Source: Sphingomonas sp. Leaf10
Lineage (GTDB): Bacteria > Pseudomonadota > Alphaproteobacteria > Sphingomonadales > Sphingomonadaceae
NCBI RefSeq assembly: GCF_001421245.1
Contig: NZ_LMKE01000033.1
Location: 157,035 to 221,034 of the forward strand
DNA: 64,000 nt
Direction: 5' to 3'
The position numbers were made by a program, and so were the translations under genes. This document shows, in pieces, positions 50,112 through 59,495 of the stretch. The first letter of the stretch is position 1. Every line of letters starts with the position of its first letter. The notes beneath the pieces were generated by a model. That model had not been told where the DNA came from. It did no database searches and was given only the letters and a program-made list of their open reading frames with translations.

Positions 50112-52600
50112 GCGTCCAGTTGGCTGGCGCGTCCAGCAAAGGCACCGATTTCCTGCTCGAATTGCGGTCGGAGGAAATCCCGGCGCGGATGCAGGCCAAG
50201 GCCCGCGAAGACCTGTCGAAGCTGTTCGTCGGTGAGCTGGGCAAGGCGGGGATCGCGGCCGCGCGGATCACGACCTATGCGACGCCGCGGCGGCTGGTGC
50301 TGATCGCGCACGACCTGCCGACACGGACCGAGCCGGTGCGCGAAGAGGTGAAGGGGCCGCGCGCGTCGGCCCCGCCGCAGGCACTGGAAGGGTTTTTGCG
50401 CAAGACCGGGCTGACGCGGGAGGCGCTGACCGAACGCGACGGCGTGTTGTTCGCCGTGACCGAGGTGCCGGGGCGCGAGACGGCGCAGGTGCTGGCGGCG
50501 GCGATCCCGGCGATCGTGCGTGCGTTTCCATGGCCCAAGTCGATGCGCTGGGGCGCGGCGTCGCTCAGCCCGGAGTCCCCACGCTGGGTACGGCCGTTGC
50601 AGGGCATCGTCGCGCTGTTCGGCAGCGACGTGGTGCCGTGCGAGGTCGCGGGCGTGACAAGCGGGGCGGTGACGCTCGGCCATCGCTTCCACCATCCGGG
50701 CGCGATCACCATCGGGTCGGCGACGGACTATATCGAGAAGCTGCGCGCGTGCCATGTGATCGTCGATCAGGACGAACGTGCCGCGATTATCGCGGTCGGC
50801 GCCAAGATGGCGGCGCAGGGTGCCGGACTCCGCCTCGTCGAGGATGAGGGATTGCTGGCGGAGAATGCCGGGCTGACCGAATGGCCGGTGCCGCTCATCG
50901 GGCGGTTCGACGAGGCGTTTCTGGCCGTACCGCCCGAGGTGATCCAGCTTACCGCGCGGGTGAACCAGAAATATTTCGTGTGCCGCGATGCGGACGGCAA
51001 GCTGGTTAACGCGTTCGTGTGCACCGCCAATATCGATGCTGCGGATGGCGGCGAGCGGATCGTCGCGGGCAATGCCAAGGTGTTGGCTGCGCGGTTGTCG
51101 GACGCGAAGTTCTTCTACGAAACCGATCTGAAGACGCGGCTGGAGGACCAGTTGCCGAAGCTTCAGAAGATCGTGTTTCATGAGAAGCTGGGCACGGTCG
51201 CCGACAAGGTCGAGCGGGTGGCGAAACTGGCACGGTGGTTGGTCGAGAGTGGCGTCGTAAAGCCCTCTCCCCTTCAGGGGAGAGGGTTGGGAGAGGGGGC
51301 TTCCACCGAAGCTTCGGCTCCTGCGGACAATCCCCTCTCCCCGGCCAGTTCCGGGTCAACATCGCCCCGCGCTGTTGAGGTTGTGCCGGGGGCACAACCG
51401 ACCCGGAACTCCCCTAAAGGGGAGAGGGAGCGGTTGGCCGACATGGCCGAACGTGCCGCGCGCCTAGCCAAGGCCGATCTGGTCACCGGCATGGTCGGCG
51501 AGTTCCCCGAATTGCAGGGGCTGATGGGCGGTTACTATGCCGCCGCGCAGGGCGAACCGGCGGAAGTCGCCGAGGCGGTGCGCGATCATTACAAGCCGGT
51601 CGGGCAGGGTGACGACGTGCCGACCGCGCCGGTGACGGTTGCGGTGGCGCTGGCCGACAAGCTGGACGGCGTTGCCTCGTTCTTTGCTTGGGACTTGCGA
51701 CCAACCGGTTCGCGTGACCCTTTTGCACTGCGCCGCGCCGCTTTGGGATCGCTCGAAATCGTTCTGACCAACCATCTCCGTATCGGTCTTACCGACTTAC
51801 TGAGTAATGCCGCGTTGCCTGCGTCGTTTCTTTGGCAGAAGAACCAAGTCCGGAACGATATGGATGGTTTCTTCCAGTTTCTCAAAGAAGCCGCGCGCGA
51901 CGCGCAGACTGAGGACCGCTACACCTCAGAAACGATGCAAGAAGCCAGTGACGCACGCGACCAGCAGGCTGCTCAGGCTAAAGCGGACGCGACTGCAGCC
52001 CAAATTCTCGACTTCTTTGCCGACCGCCTGAAAGTCCAGCAGCGTGAGGCGGGCGTGCGCCATGACCTGATCGACGCCGTCTTTGCCCTCGGCGGCGAGG
52101 ACGATCTCGTTCGCCTGCTCGCCCGCGTTCATGCGTTGCAGGCGTTCGTCACCACCGAGGACGGTGCCAACTTGCTCGCCGGATACAAGCGCGCGGCAAA
52201 TATCCTGAAGAAGGAAGCGCCGGGCACTAGCAAGCACATCCCGGAAACCGGCGAGGAAGACCCGCTGGCGATGGTCGAGGATCCTGATTTCGCCCCGGTC
52301 GTCGCCGAACTGGCGCGGACCGAGCGGGCGGCGCGCGACTATGATCGTGCGCCGGCCGAGGCGGCGTTGATCGCGGCGCTCGATGCGGCCGAGCCACGCG
52401 CCGCAGCCGCGATCGAGGCGGAGGATTTTGCCGGCGCGATGGCGGCGCTGGCGTCGCTGCGCGCGCCGATCGATGCGTTCTTTACCGACGTGACGGTCAA
52501 CGACGCCGATCCGCATAAGCGCACCGCGCGCCTGTCGCTGCTGGCACGGGTGCGCGATGCGGTACACCGGGTCGCCGATTTCTCGAAAATTGAGGGCTGA
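50108..52600 (+). CDS. glyS: glycine--tRNA ligase beta subunit, with extra in-frame insertions
   Basis: tRNA-binding subunit of glycyl-tRNA synthetase. 830 residues, about 140 longer than E. coli GlyS (689). Core landmarks are intact: [100 protein letters not shown] and [11 protein letters not shown]. The excess lies in two blocks: residues about 385-441, encoded by a palindromic repeat (see separate entry), and about 555-633, which is markedly less G+C-rich. The C-terminus ends [20 protein letters not shown] ... VADFSKIEG. Coupled to glyQ. Confidence 0.93.
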   Translation: MSVQLAGASSKGTDFLLELRSEEIPARMQAKAREDLSKLFVGELGKAGIAAARITTYATPRRLVLIAHDLPTRTEPVREEVKGPRASAPPQALEGFLRKTGLTREALTERDGVLFAVTEVPGRETAQVLAAAIPAIVRAFPWPKSMRWGAASLSPESPRWVRPLQGIVALFGSDVVPCEVAGVTSGAVTLGHRFHHPGAITIGSATDYIEKLRACHVIVDQDERAAIIAVGAKMAAQGAGLRLVEDEGLLAENAGLTEWPVPLIGRFDEAFLAVPPEVIQLTARVNQKYFVCRDADGKLVNAFVCTANIDAADGGERIVAGNAKVLAARLSDAKFFYETDLKTRLEDQLPKLQKIVFHEKLGTVADKVERVAKLARWLVESGVVKPSPLQGRGLGEGASTEASAPADNPLSPASSGSTSPRAVEVVPGAQPTRNSPKGERERLADMAERAARLAKADLVTGMVGEFPELQGLMGGYYAAAQGEPAEVAEAVRDHYKPVGQGDDVPTAPVTVAVALADKLDGVASFFAWDLRPTGSRDPFALRRAALGSLEIVLTNHLRIGLTDLLSNAALPASFLWQKNQVRNDMDGFFQFLKEAARDAQTEDRYTSETMQEASDARDQQAAQAKADATAAQILDFFADRLKVQQREAGVRHDLIDAVFALGGEDDLVRLLARVHALQAFVTTEDGANLLAGYKRAANILKKEAPGTSKHIPETGEEDPLAMVEDPDFAPVVAELARTERAARDYDRAPAEAALIAALDAAEPRAAAAIEAEDFAGAMAALASLRAPIDAFFTDVTVNDADPHKRTARLSLLARVRDAVHRVADFSKIEG
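51260..51430. repeat. palindromic repeat inserted in the glyS reading frame
   Basis: About 171 bp (57 codons). It starts with an 11-bp perfect hairpin CCCTCTCCCCT-tc-AGGGGAGAGGG (51263-51286), ends with CTCCCCTAAAGGGGAGAGGG (51411-51430), and between them has GGCCAGTTCCGGGTC...GACCCGGAACT. The encoded peptide includes [20 protein letters not shown] and NSPKGERER, unlike GlyS. It shares the CCCTCTCCC theme with the 6555-6652 element. Reading frame is maintained. Confidence 0.8.
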
Positions 52601-52702
52601 CCTGCCGGTTTAACCCGTTTAACGGGGGCTTCGGGCAAGGCCCGATCGAATCACGATACCCCGACGCGGGACCACTCGCGCGGTGAGCATGGGGAACGAG
52701 CA

Positions 52703-55363
52703 ATGACGCAATATGTCTATCGCTTCGGCGGCGGGGTTTCGGACGGGGGATCGGGCGACAAGGTGCTGCTGGGCGGCAAGGGCGCGAACCTTGCCGAAAT
52801 GGCGTCGATCGGCCTGCCGGTGCCGCCGGGCTTCACCATCGCGACGACGATGTGCACGCGCTATTACGAGGAAGGCCAGACCTTTCCCGAAAGCGTGCAG
52901 GACGAGGTGAAGACCGGGATCGCCCATATCGAGGGGATCACGGGCAAGAAGTTCGGCGATGCCGCTGACCCGCTCCTCGTATCGGTCCGCTCGGGCGCGC
53001 GCATTTCGATGCCGGGGATGATGGACACGGTGCTGAACCTGGGCCTGAACGACCAGACGGTCGAAGGGCTGGCGAGCGTGTCGGACGACGCGCGCTTCGC
53101 GTGGGACAGCTATCGCCGGTTCATCCAGATGTACTCGGACGTGGTGCTCGAACTCGACCATGGCCGGTTCGAGGAAGCGCTGGAAATCGCGAAGGAAGAT
53201 CGCGGCTATTATCTCGACACCGACCTGACCGCCGACGACTGGCGCGCGCTGGTGGCCCAGTACAAGGACATCGTGGTCGAGCTGTGGGGCAAGCCGTTCC
53301 CGCAGGACGTGCACGACCAGCTATGGGGCGCGATCGGTGCGGTCTTCGGATCGTGGCAGGCGGACCGGGCCAAGGTGTATCGCCGGTTGAACGACATTCC
53401 CGGCGACTGGGGCACGGCGGTCAACGTGCAGGCGATGGTGTTCGGCAATATGGGCGACACGTCGGCGACCGGCGTGGCGTTCACCCGCGATCCGTCGACC
53501 GGCGACAATGCTTATTACGGCGAATTCCTCATCAACGCGCAGGGCGAGGACGTGGTCGCGGGCATCCGCACGCCGCAATATCTGACCCGCGCCGCGCGCG
53601 AAACGGCGAACGCCAAGCCGCTGTCGATGGAAGAGGCGATGCCCGACGCCTATGCCGAACTGGCGGCGGTGTTCGACCGGCTGGAGCGGCATTACCGCGA
53701 CATGCAGGACATCGAATTCACGGTGCAGCAGGGCAAGCTGTGGATGCTGCAGACCCGGTCGGGCAAGCGCACCGCCAAGGCCGCACTGAAGATCGCGGTC
53801 GACATGGCCGAGGAAGGGCTGATCTCGCGCGAGGAAGCGATCGCGCGCGTCGATCCGCAGGCGCTGGACCAACTGCTGCATCCGACGCTTGACCCCAACG
53901 CCACGCGCGATGTGCTGACCAAGGGGCTGCCGGCGTCGCCGGGTGCCGCCAGCGGCATCGCCGTGTTCGACAGCGATACGGCGGAACGGCGCTCGAACGC
54001 CGGCGATGCGGTGATCCTGATCCGCACTGAAACCAGCCCCGAGGACATTCACGGGATGCACGCGGCGCGCGGTATCCTGACCGCGCGCGGCGGGATGACC
54101 AGCCACGCTGCGGTCGTCGCGCGCGGTATGGGCCGGCCCTGCGTGTCGGGTGCGGGCAGCATCTCGATCGATGCGAAGTCGGGCGTGATGAAGGTCGCCG
54201 GGCGCGAAATCCGCGAGGGCGACATCGTCACCATCGACGGTGCTACCGGCGAAGTGATGGCGGGCGCGGTTGCAACGGTGCAGCCTGAGCTAGCCGGCGA
54301 TTTCGGCACGCTGATGGAATGGGCCGATGGCGTCCGTCGCCTGAAGGTGCGGACCAACGCCGAAACCCCGCTCGATTGCCGCACCGCGCGCGATTTCGGC
54401 GCGGAGGGGATCGGGCTGTGCCGGACCGAGCACATGTTCTTCGAACAGTCGCGGATCACCGCCGTGCGGCAGATGATCCTCGCGGAGGACGAAGCCGGGC
54501 GTCGCGTGGCACTCGACCGGCTGCTGCCCGAACAGCGCAGCGATTTCGTCGAGATCTTCGAGGTGATGGTCGGTCTCCCATGCACCATCCGCCTGCTCGA
54601 TCCACCGCTCCACGAATTCCTGCCGCATGAAGAGGCGGAGTTCGCTGAGGTCGCGCAGGCGGCGGGGATTGAGGTCGAGCAGTTGAAGCGCCGTGCCGCC
54701 GAACTGCACGAGTTCAATCCGATGCTGGGCCATCGCGGTTGCCGGTTGGGCGTTACATACCCTGAAATCTACGAGATGCAGGCGCGCGCGATCTTCGAAG
54801 CGGCGGTGATCGTCGCCGAGAAGTCGGGCGAGGCACCGATCCCCGAGGTCATGATCCCGCTCGTCGGCACCAAGCGCGAGCTGGAGCTGATGAAGACGGT
54901 GGTCGACAAGGCGGCGGAAGCCGTGTTCGCCGACAAGGGACGGACGATCGAATATCTTGTCGGCACGATGATCGAACTGCCGCGCGCCGCGCTGAAAGCC
55001 GGTGAAATCGCCGAGGCAGGGCAGTTCTTCTCGTTCGGGACCAACGACCTGACCCAGACGACGCTGGGTGTCAGCCGTGACGATGCCAGCCGGTTCCTGG
55101 GCGCCTATGTCGAAAAGGGCATTTACGCGCGCGATCCGTTCGTCTCGATCGATGTCGAGGGCGTGGGCGAATTGATCGAACTGGCGGCTGAACGCGGGCG
55201 CAAGACCCGGCCCGATATCAAGCTCGGCATCTGCGGCGAACATGGCGGCGACCCGGCGTCGATCGCCTTCTGCGAACAGGTCGGCTTGGACTATGTGTCG
55301 GCCAGCCCGTACCGCGTGCCGATCGCACGGCTGGCAGCGGCGCAGGCTGCATTGAAAAAGTGA
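52703..55363 (+). CDS. ppdK: pyruvate, phosphate dikinase
   Basis: Interconverts pyruvate + ATP + Pi with phosphoenolpyruvate + AMP + PPi; cytoplasmic. 886 residues, full length: N-terminal nucleotide domain VLLGGKGANLAEMASIGLPV, LVSVRSGARISMPGMMDTVL; central phosphohistidine GGMTSHAAVVARGMGRPCV with catalytic His468; C-terminal TIM barrel with GLCRTEHMFFEQSRI, catalytic Cys844 (LGICGEHGGD). ATG 52703 follows GGGGAACGAGC. The small gene at 55371 follows within 8 nt. Permits gluconeogenic or glycolytic flux through PEP. Confidence 0.97.
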   Translation: MTQYVYRFGGGVSDGGSGDKVLLGGKGANLAEMASIGLPVPPGFTIATTMCTRYYEEGQTFPESVQDEVKTGIAHIEGITGKKFGDAADPLLVSVRSGARISMPGMMDTVLNLGLNDQTVEGLASVSDDARFAWDSYRRFIQMYSDVVLELDHGRFEEALEIAKEDRGYYLDTDLTADDWRALVAQYKDIVVELWGKPFPQDVHDQLWGAIGAVFGSWQADRAKVYRRLNDIPGDWGTAVNVQAMVFGNMGDTSATGVAFTRDPSTGDNAYYGEFLINAQGEDVVAGIRTPQYLTRAARETANAKPLSMEEAMPDAYAELAAVFDRLERHYRDMQDIEFTVQQGKLWMLQTRSGKRTAKAALKIAVDMAEEGLISREEAIARVDPQALDQLLHPTLDPNATRDVLTKGLPASPGAASGIAVFDSDTAERRSNAGDAVILIRTETSPEDIHGMHAARGILTARGGMTSHAAVVARGMGRPCVSGAGSISIDAKSGVMKVAGREIREGDIVTIDGATGEVMAGAVATVQPELAGDFGTLMEWADGVRRLKVRTNAETPLDCRTARDFGAEGIGLCRTEHMFFEQSRITAVRQMILAEDEAGRRVALDRLLPEQRSDFVEIFEVMVGLPCTIRLLDPPLHEFLPHEEAEFAEVAQAAGIEVEQLKRRAAELHEFNPMLGHRGCRLGVTYPEIYEMQARAIFEAAVIVAEKSGEAPIPEVMIPLVGTKRELELMKTVVDKAAEAVFADKGRTIEYLVGTMIELPRAALKAGEIAEAGQFFSFGTNDLTQTTLGVSRDDASRFLGAYVEKGIYARDPFVSIDVEGVGELIELAAERGRKTRPDIKLGICGEHGGDPASIAFCEQVGLDYVSASPYRVPIARLAAAQAALKK

Positions 55364-55370
55364 GAAGCGT

Positions 55371-55565
55371 ATGACGGACGATGCGGCACAGGTGACGAAG
55401 GACGGGTTCGACCGCATCGGCCCGTTTCATCCGGCGTTCGTGTGGGGCGCGGTGATCGTGTTCGACCTGATCGTCGTGCTCGCGGTGCTGCTGGCTGTCA
55501 CCAAGATCGGCGACAAGGTCGAGGACGTGGTGTTCCCCGGCGGCACCGAGTGGGTAACGTTTTAG
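55371..55565 (+). CDS. small single-span membrane protein downstream of ppdK
   Basis: 64 residues: a charged N-terminus (TDDAAQVTKDGFDRIGPFHP), one hydrophobic helix (VIVFDLIVVLAVLLAVTKIG) and a short tail (KVEDVVFPGGTEWVTF). Starts 8 nt after the ppdK stop, so it is on the same mRNA. No known family. Confidence 0.65.
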   Translation: MTDDAAQVTKDGFDRIGPFHPAFVWGAVIVFDLIVVLAVLLAVTKIGDKVEDVVFPGGTEWVTF

Positions 55566-55569
55566 AATG

Positions 55570-55603
55570 AAATGAAACTCCCCGCCCTACTACGGGCGGG
55601 GAG
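55570..55603 (-). terminator. intrinsic terminator after the tad/HhH genes
   Basis: A perfect 10-bp stem CTCCCCGCCC (55579-55588) with GGGCGGGGAG (55594-55603) and a 5-nt loop, followed on the reverse strand by TTTCATTTC. It could also act weakly on the forward strand (no T-run there). Confidence 0.8.
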
Positions 55604-55608
55604 AAGGG

Positions 55609-56157
55609 TCAGCCCCAGCGGCTGCGGTGATCGTCGTCGTGACCCTCGCGCAGCATCGCTGCCTGTTGGCGCCAGCGTTCGTGATCGATCGTGCCGGGGC
55701 GCAGGCGCAGATCGTCCTCCAGCGCGCGTTCGTCGGCTTCGGTCAGATTCTCGATCGAACGATAGGTCTTTAGCCCGCGCTCGTTGAGAACATGTTCGAG
55801 ATCGGCGTCGATGCCGCGGATGCGCGACAGATTGTCGCGGCCCCAACCGAAAAAGCCGCTGCCCGAACCGGTGCTTGCCGCTCCGGCGGTCGCGGCCGCA
55901 GCGGTCGTGGTGGCGGTCGTCGCGGTAGGGCGTTCCTTGAGCAGCCGGTCGCGCTCCACCTCGACCTCGTGCAACCGTGCGTCGCGGGTCTTCAGGTCGT
56001 TGGCGACTTCGGTGCGATACGCCTTGTGCGCGGCTTCCTCGTCGCGGAACCGTTGCTTCCACTTCTTGCCGCCCGACGACGAGGCGAGGCCGAAGAACCA
56101 GCCGGCAAGGAGGACTAGCGCGAGAACCGCGAACTGGGTCGGCGTCTGGAACAGCAT
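55609..56157 (-). CDS. membrane-anchored HhH-type protein downstream of tadC
   Basis: 182 residues: one transmembrane helix (TQFAVLALVLLAGWFFGL) from residue 7, a charged coiled-coil (KWKQRFRDEEAAHKAYRTEV; EVERDRLLKERPTA), an Ala/Thr/Gly linker, then a C-terminal DUF4332-like domain (RGIDADLEHVLNERGLKTYR, NLTEADERALEDDLRLRPGT). Start 56157. Same plan as the purD-linked protein at 6670-7377. Lies 73 nt after tadC and may be transcribed with the pilus genes. Function unknown. Confidence 0.75.
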   Translation of the reverse strand: MLFQTPTQFAVLALVLLAGWFFGLASSSGGKKWKQRFRDEEAAHKAYRTEVANDLKTRDARLHEVEVERDRLLKERPTATTATTTAAAATAGAASTGSGSGFFGWGRDNLSRIRGIDADLEHVLNERGLKTYRSIENLTEADERALEDDLRLRPGTIDHERWRQQAAMLREGHDDDHRSRWG

Positions 56158-56230
56158 GTGCAGGCCCCTTCGGTGATTACGGGGCGACAACGGTCGGGCG
56201 AGGGCGGCGTTCCGCGCCCGCCCCACCGCG

Positions 56231-57220
56231 CTATTTACTGAACGCGTCGCTGATGCTGCAGGCGGCGGGGCCGAGGATGACGACGAACAGCGTAGGGAGG
56301 ATGAAGAGGATAAGGGGCACGGTCATGATTGCGGGAAGACGTGCGGCCTTCTCTTCCGCGCGCATCATGCGTTCGTTACGGAATTCGGCCGAAAGGACAC
56401 GCAGCGCGCTGGCGAGCGGCGTGCCGTATTTCTCGGTCTGGATCATGGTGGTCACCACGCCCTTCACCGCGTCGAGATTGATGCGCAGTGCGAGGTTCTC
56501 GAACGCCTGGCGCCGTTCGGTCAGGAAGCCCAGCTCGATCGCGGTCAGCGAGAATTCCTCGCCCAGTTCGGGATAGGCGCGGCCGAGTTCGCGCGCGACG
56601 CGGGTGAAGGCGGCGTCGACGGTCAGCCCCGCTTCTGCACAGATCACCAGCAGGTCGAGCGCATCCGGCAGCCCCTTGCGGATCGCGTCGGTCCGCTTGG
56701 TGATCCGGTTCTTGAGATAGATGTCCGGCGCCTTGTAGCTGAGGATCAGCGTGCCCGCGACGAGGCCATAGGCCTTGAGCGGCGACCAGTCGGCGAAACT
56801 GTCGGTGCCATAGACGATATAGATCGTCGGCAGGCCGAACAGGATCGGCAGCATCAGCCGGCCGAAGATGACCGCGACCGCCCAGTCTTTGGACCGGATG
56901 CCGGCTTGCATCAGCTTCAGCTGCGCCGCCTTCACCTGCGAATCCTGCAACACCTTCATCGAGGTGAGCAGTTCGCGGATGCGGTCGGCCGCCTCGTTCT
57001 TCTGGACCAGCTTGGCGCGGCGCTTGCTGGTCGAGGCGGTGATGCCGGCCTTCAACTGTTCGCGACGGTCGTTCAGCGCCTTGACCCGGCGCGTCATCGG
57101 GTCGCGGACCGATGTCGCGACATAGATCGCGACCAGCATCGACAGGACGGCGATGCCCGACAGGATCGTCGCGACATTGGCGGGGTTGAAACCCAGGATG
57201 GTCGTGGAGCCAGTCAGCAT
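56231..57220 (-). CDS. tadC: type II secretion F-domain protein TadC
   Basis: Inner-membrane platform protein of the Flp (tight adherence) pilus. 329 residues: N-terminal helices, a cytoplasmic helical domain (KRRAKLVQKNEAADRIRELL), central helices and the T2SSF domain (GLPDALDLLVICAEAGLTVD, AFTRVARELGRAYPELGEEF, TLFVVILGPA). Start 57220, 4 nt after tadB. Last pilus gene of the operon. Confidence 0.93.
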   Translation of the reverse strand: MLTGSTTILGFNPANVATILSGIAVLSMLVAIYVATSVRDPMTRRVKALNDRREQLKAGITASTSKRRAKLVQKNEAADRIRELLTSMKVLQDSQVKAAQLKLMQAGIRSKDWAVAVIFGRLMLPILFGLPTIYIVYGTDSFADWSPLKAYGLVAGTLILSYKAPDIYLKNRITKRTDAIRKGLPDALDLLVICAEAGLTVDAAFTRVARELGRAYPELGEEFSLTAIELGFLTERRQAFENLALRINLDAVKGVVTTMIQTEKYGTPLASALRVLSAEFRNERMMRAEEKAARLPAIMTVPLILFILPTLFVVILGPAACSISDAFSK

Positions 57221-57224
57221 CGCA

Positions 57225-58202
57225 TCAAATCTCGAAATTGACCATTCTGGCCATGATGAACGCGCCGATCGCCATCCACAGCACGCCGCCGGCGCCGATG
57301 ATCATCAGTCGCGGATCGACGAAGAAGCTCTGCATGTAGCGGCCGTTGATCGTCCAGATCAGGGCGAAGACGATGAACGGCAGCGATCCGACGATATAGG
57401 CCGAAGCCTTGGATTCGGACGACATCGCCTTGATCTTCAGCTTCATCTGCGCACGCTTGCGCAGCACATCGGCAAGATTGGCGAGCGTTTCGGCAAGGTT
57501 GCCGCCGGTTTCGCGCTGGATGGCGATGGTAATCATGAAGAACTGGAATTCGGGCGTGCCGAGCCGGTCGGCGGTTTCCTGCAAAGCGGCGTCGAGCGTG
57601 CGGCCGATCTTCATCCGGTCGCTTACCAGGCGGAACTCCTCGCCGACCGGGCCATCGATTTCCTGCCCGGCGATGGTCATCGTCTCGGTGATCGGCAGGC
57701 CCGAGCGGAGGCCGCGGACCAGCAATTCTATCGCGTCGGGAAACTTGGCGGTGAAGCGGGCGATGCGGCGCTTGATGAAATAGCTGACGACGAGGTGCGG
57801 CAGGCCGAGCCCGACCGACATCGCCATGAACAGAGCCATCAGCGTCGGCAGCCCCTCGAACCACAGATAGCCGAACAGGATGACGATCACACCCAGCGTA
57901 GCCTGCCCATATTGGGCGAGGGTCCAGTTGCGGCCGGTGCGTTGCAGGCGCTGTTCGAGCTGTTCGACATTGGGCAGCAGCCGGGCGGCGGCGCGGTCGC
58001 CGCGCGTCGCGTTGCGATTGCCGATGCGGCGCATCTGCGCCTCCATCGCCGTCGCGCTGGCCGAGGAGGAGTGGCGTTCGCGTACCGCCAGCAGCCGGCG
58101 GTTGCGGGCGCGTTCGCCCGACGGCCCGGAAAAGGCGAGCGCGAGCATCGCCAGCGTCAGCAGCGCGCCTATGCCCGGGACCAGGATCGGCAGGATCGCC
58201 AT
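57225..58202 (-). CDS. tadB: type II secretion F-domain protein TadB
   Basis: Partner of TadC in the Flp pilus inner-membrane platform. 325 residues: LVPGIGALLTLAMLALAFSG anchor, then the T2SSF signature with FPDAIELLVRGLRSGLPITE, RDRMKIGRTLDAALQETADR-like segment and ITIAIQRETGGNLAETLANL. TadC starts 4 nt downstream. Upstream is cpaE with 15 nt between stop and this start; cpaF would normally be expected between them. Confidence 0.93.
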   Translation of the reverse strand: MAILPILVPGIGALLTLAMLALAFSGPSGERARNRRLLAVRERHSSSASATAMEAQMRRIGNRNATRGDRAAARLLPNVEQLEQRLQRTGRNWTLAQYGQATLGVIVILFGYLWFEGLPTLMALFMAMSVGLGLPHLVVSYFIKRRIARFTAKFPDAIELLVRGLRSGLPITETMTIAGQEIDGPVGEEFRLVSDRMKIGRTLDAALQETADRLGTPEFQFFMITIAIQRETGGNLAETLANLADVLRKRAQMKLKIKAMSSESKASAYIVGSLPFIVFALIWTINGRYMQSFFVDPRLMIIGAGGVLWMAIGAFIMARMVNFEI

Positions 58203-58217
58203 CGCCGCGCCGCGCCC

Positions 58218-59495
58218 CTACTTCTTCGCCTTGATCGGCAGACGCGCGCGCAGCTTGGCGAGCTTGCCGACCAGCGACGTACCGCCCTTGCCCGTGTCGG
58301 CGGCGGCCTCATCGTCATCCTCGGTCAGCCGGCACAGATGCCGTGCCAGTTCGACCAGCGGCGCGACGGCGCGATTGCCCTTGGCCGCCTCGGCCAGCGG
58401 CTTGCCGAGCTTGGCCGCCTGTGCCGCCAGCTTGCCGTCGAACGCCATGACGAAGTCGAGCTTGCGTTCGATCGATCCTTCGAAATCCTTGCGGCTGATC
58501 TCCTGCGCGCCGAGCGGGTGGATGCGGTTGGCGAACAATACTACCTTCACATGCGGCGCGTTGGAGCGGAACCACGACAGCAGCCGGATGGTGTCGCGCG
58601 CCGCCGCCAGCGTCATTTCGGTGACGATGACCGCAGTCTGCACTTCCTCGATCAGATGCGGATGGTTGACCAGCATCGTGCGCGGCAGGTCGACGATGGT
58701 GCATTCGAACGCGTTCCGCATCTCCTCCTGCAACTGGTAGAAGGCGCTGCCGTCGGTTTCGATCGGGGCGTTGATCGGCGCTTCGGCGGACAGCACCGAC
58801 AGCCGTTCGCCGGCCCGCACCATCGCGCGTTCGATGAACAACCCATCGATGCGGCTGGGATTTTCGATCGCGTCGGTGAGACCGCGACCGGGCTCGAGGT
58901 CGAGCGACAGCGCGCCGGTGCCGAAATGCACGTCGAGGTCGAGCAGCGCGGTGCTGCGCTTTTCCTGTTCGCCCATCAGCCAGGCGAGCGAGGTCGCGAC
59001 GGTCGATGCGCCCGCGCCGCCGCGCGTGCCGATGACCGCGGTCGCGCAGTGCGGGCGCTCGATGCTCGCCTCGACCGCCTTTGGTGCGTTGAGCAGCGCA
59101 TGGGCCTGCACGATCGAATCGCGGACCATGTCGGGATGCAGCGGTTTCAGCAGGTAATCGTGGATGCCGCTGGCGACGAGATCGCGGTACAGGCGGACGT
59201 CGTTGACCTGCCCGGTCGCGATCACGATCGTGCCGGGTTCGCAAACCTCGGCCAGGCCGTTGATATCGTTCAGCGGATCGCCCGATTCGGACAGGTCGAC
59301 GAACAGGACGTTAGGGCTGGCCGAGACGGCAAGCGTCTGCACCGCGTTGCGCAGGCCGCCCTTCAGGACCTTTTCGATCGGCCAGCCATGTTCGGTGGCG
59401 ACGCTGCGCAGCGTGTCGGCGGAAAATTCGTCGCAGACAAAGGCGACGAACGGCTCGCGCTGCGCGGTCTTGCCGAGGGAGAAGGGTGCGTTCAT
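58218..59495 (-). CDS. cpaE: pilus assembly AAA-family ATPase CpaE/TadZ
   Basis: Localises pilus assembly. 425 residues: receiver-like N-terminal domain (EPFVAFVCDEFSADTLRSVA; VLFVDLSESGDPLNDINGLA) followed by a ParA/MinD-like ATPase domain. The Walker A reads GTRGGAGASTVA, lacking the usual GKT/S lysine pair, a known TadZ variation; Walker B-like LLDLDVHFGTGALSLDLEPG. It overlaps cpaD by 3 nt (TGATG). The C-terminus is basic. Confidence 0.9.
   Translation of the reverse strand: MNAPFSLGKTAQREPFVAFVCDEFSADTLRSVATEHGWPIEKVLKGGLRNAVQTLAVSASPNVLFVDLSESGDPLNDINGLAEVCEPGTIVIATGQVNDVRLYRDLVASGIHDYLLKPLHPDMVRDSIVQAHALLNAPKAVEASIERPHCATAVIGTRGGAGASTVATSLAWLMGEQEKRSTALLDLDVHFGTGALSLDLEPGRGLTDAIENPSRIDGLFIERAMVRAGERLSVLSAEAPINAPIETDGSAFYQLQEEMRNAFECTIVDLPRTMLVNHPHLIEEVQTAVIVTEMTLAAARDTIRLLSWFRSNAPHVKVVLFANRIHPLGAQEISRKDFEGSIERKLDFVMAFDGKLAAQAAKLGKPLAEAAKGNRAVAPLVELARHLCRLTEDDDEAAADTGKGGTSLVGKLAKLRARLPIKAKK

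Noticed and set aside
58995..59035. CpaE treated as inactive because its Walker A (GTRGGAGAST) lacks the lysine
   Set aside because: TadZ/CpaE proteins commonly have atypical Walker A motifs, so this alone does not show loss of function.
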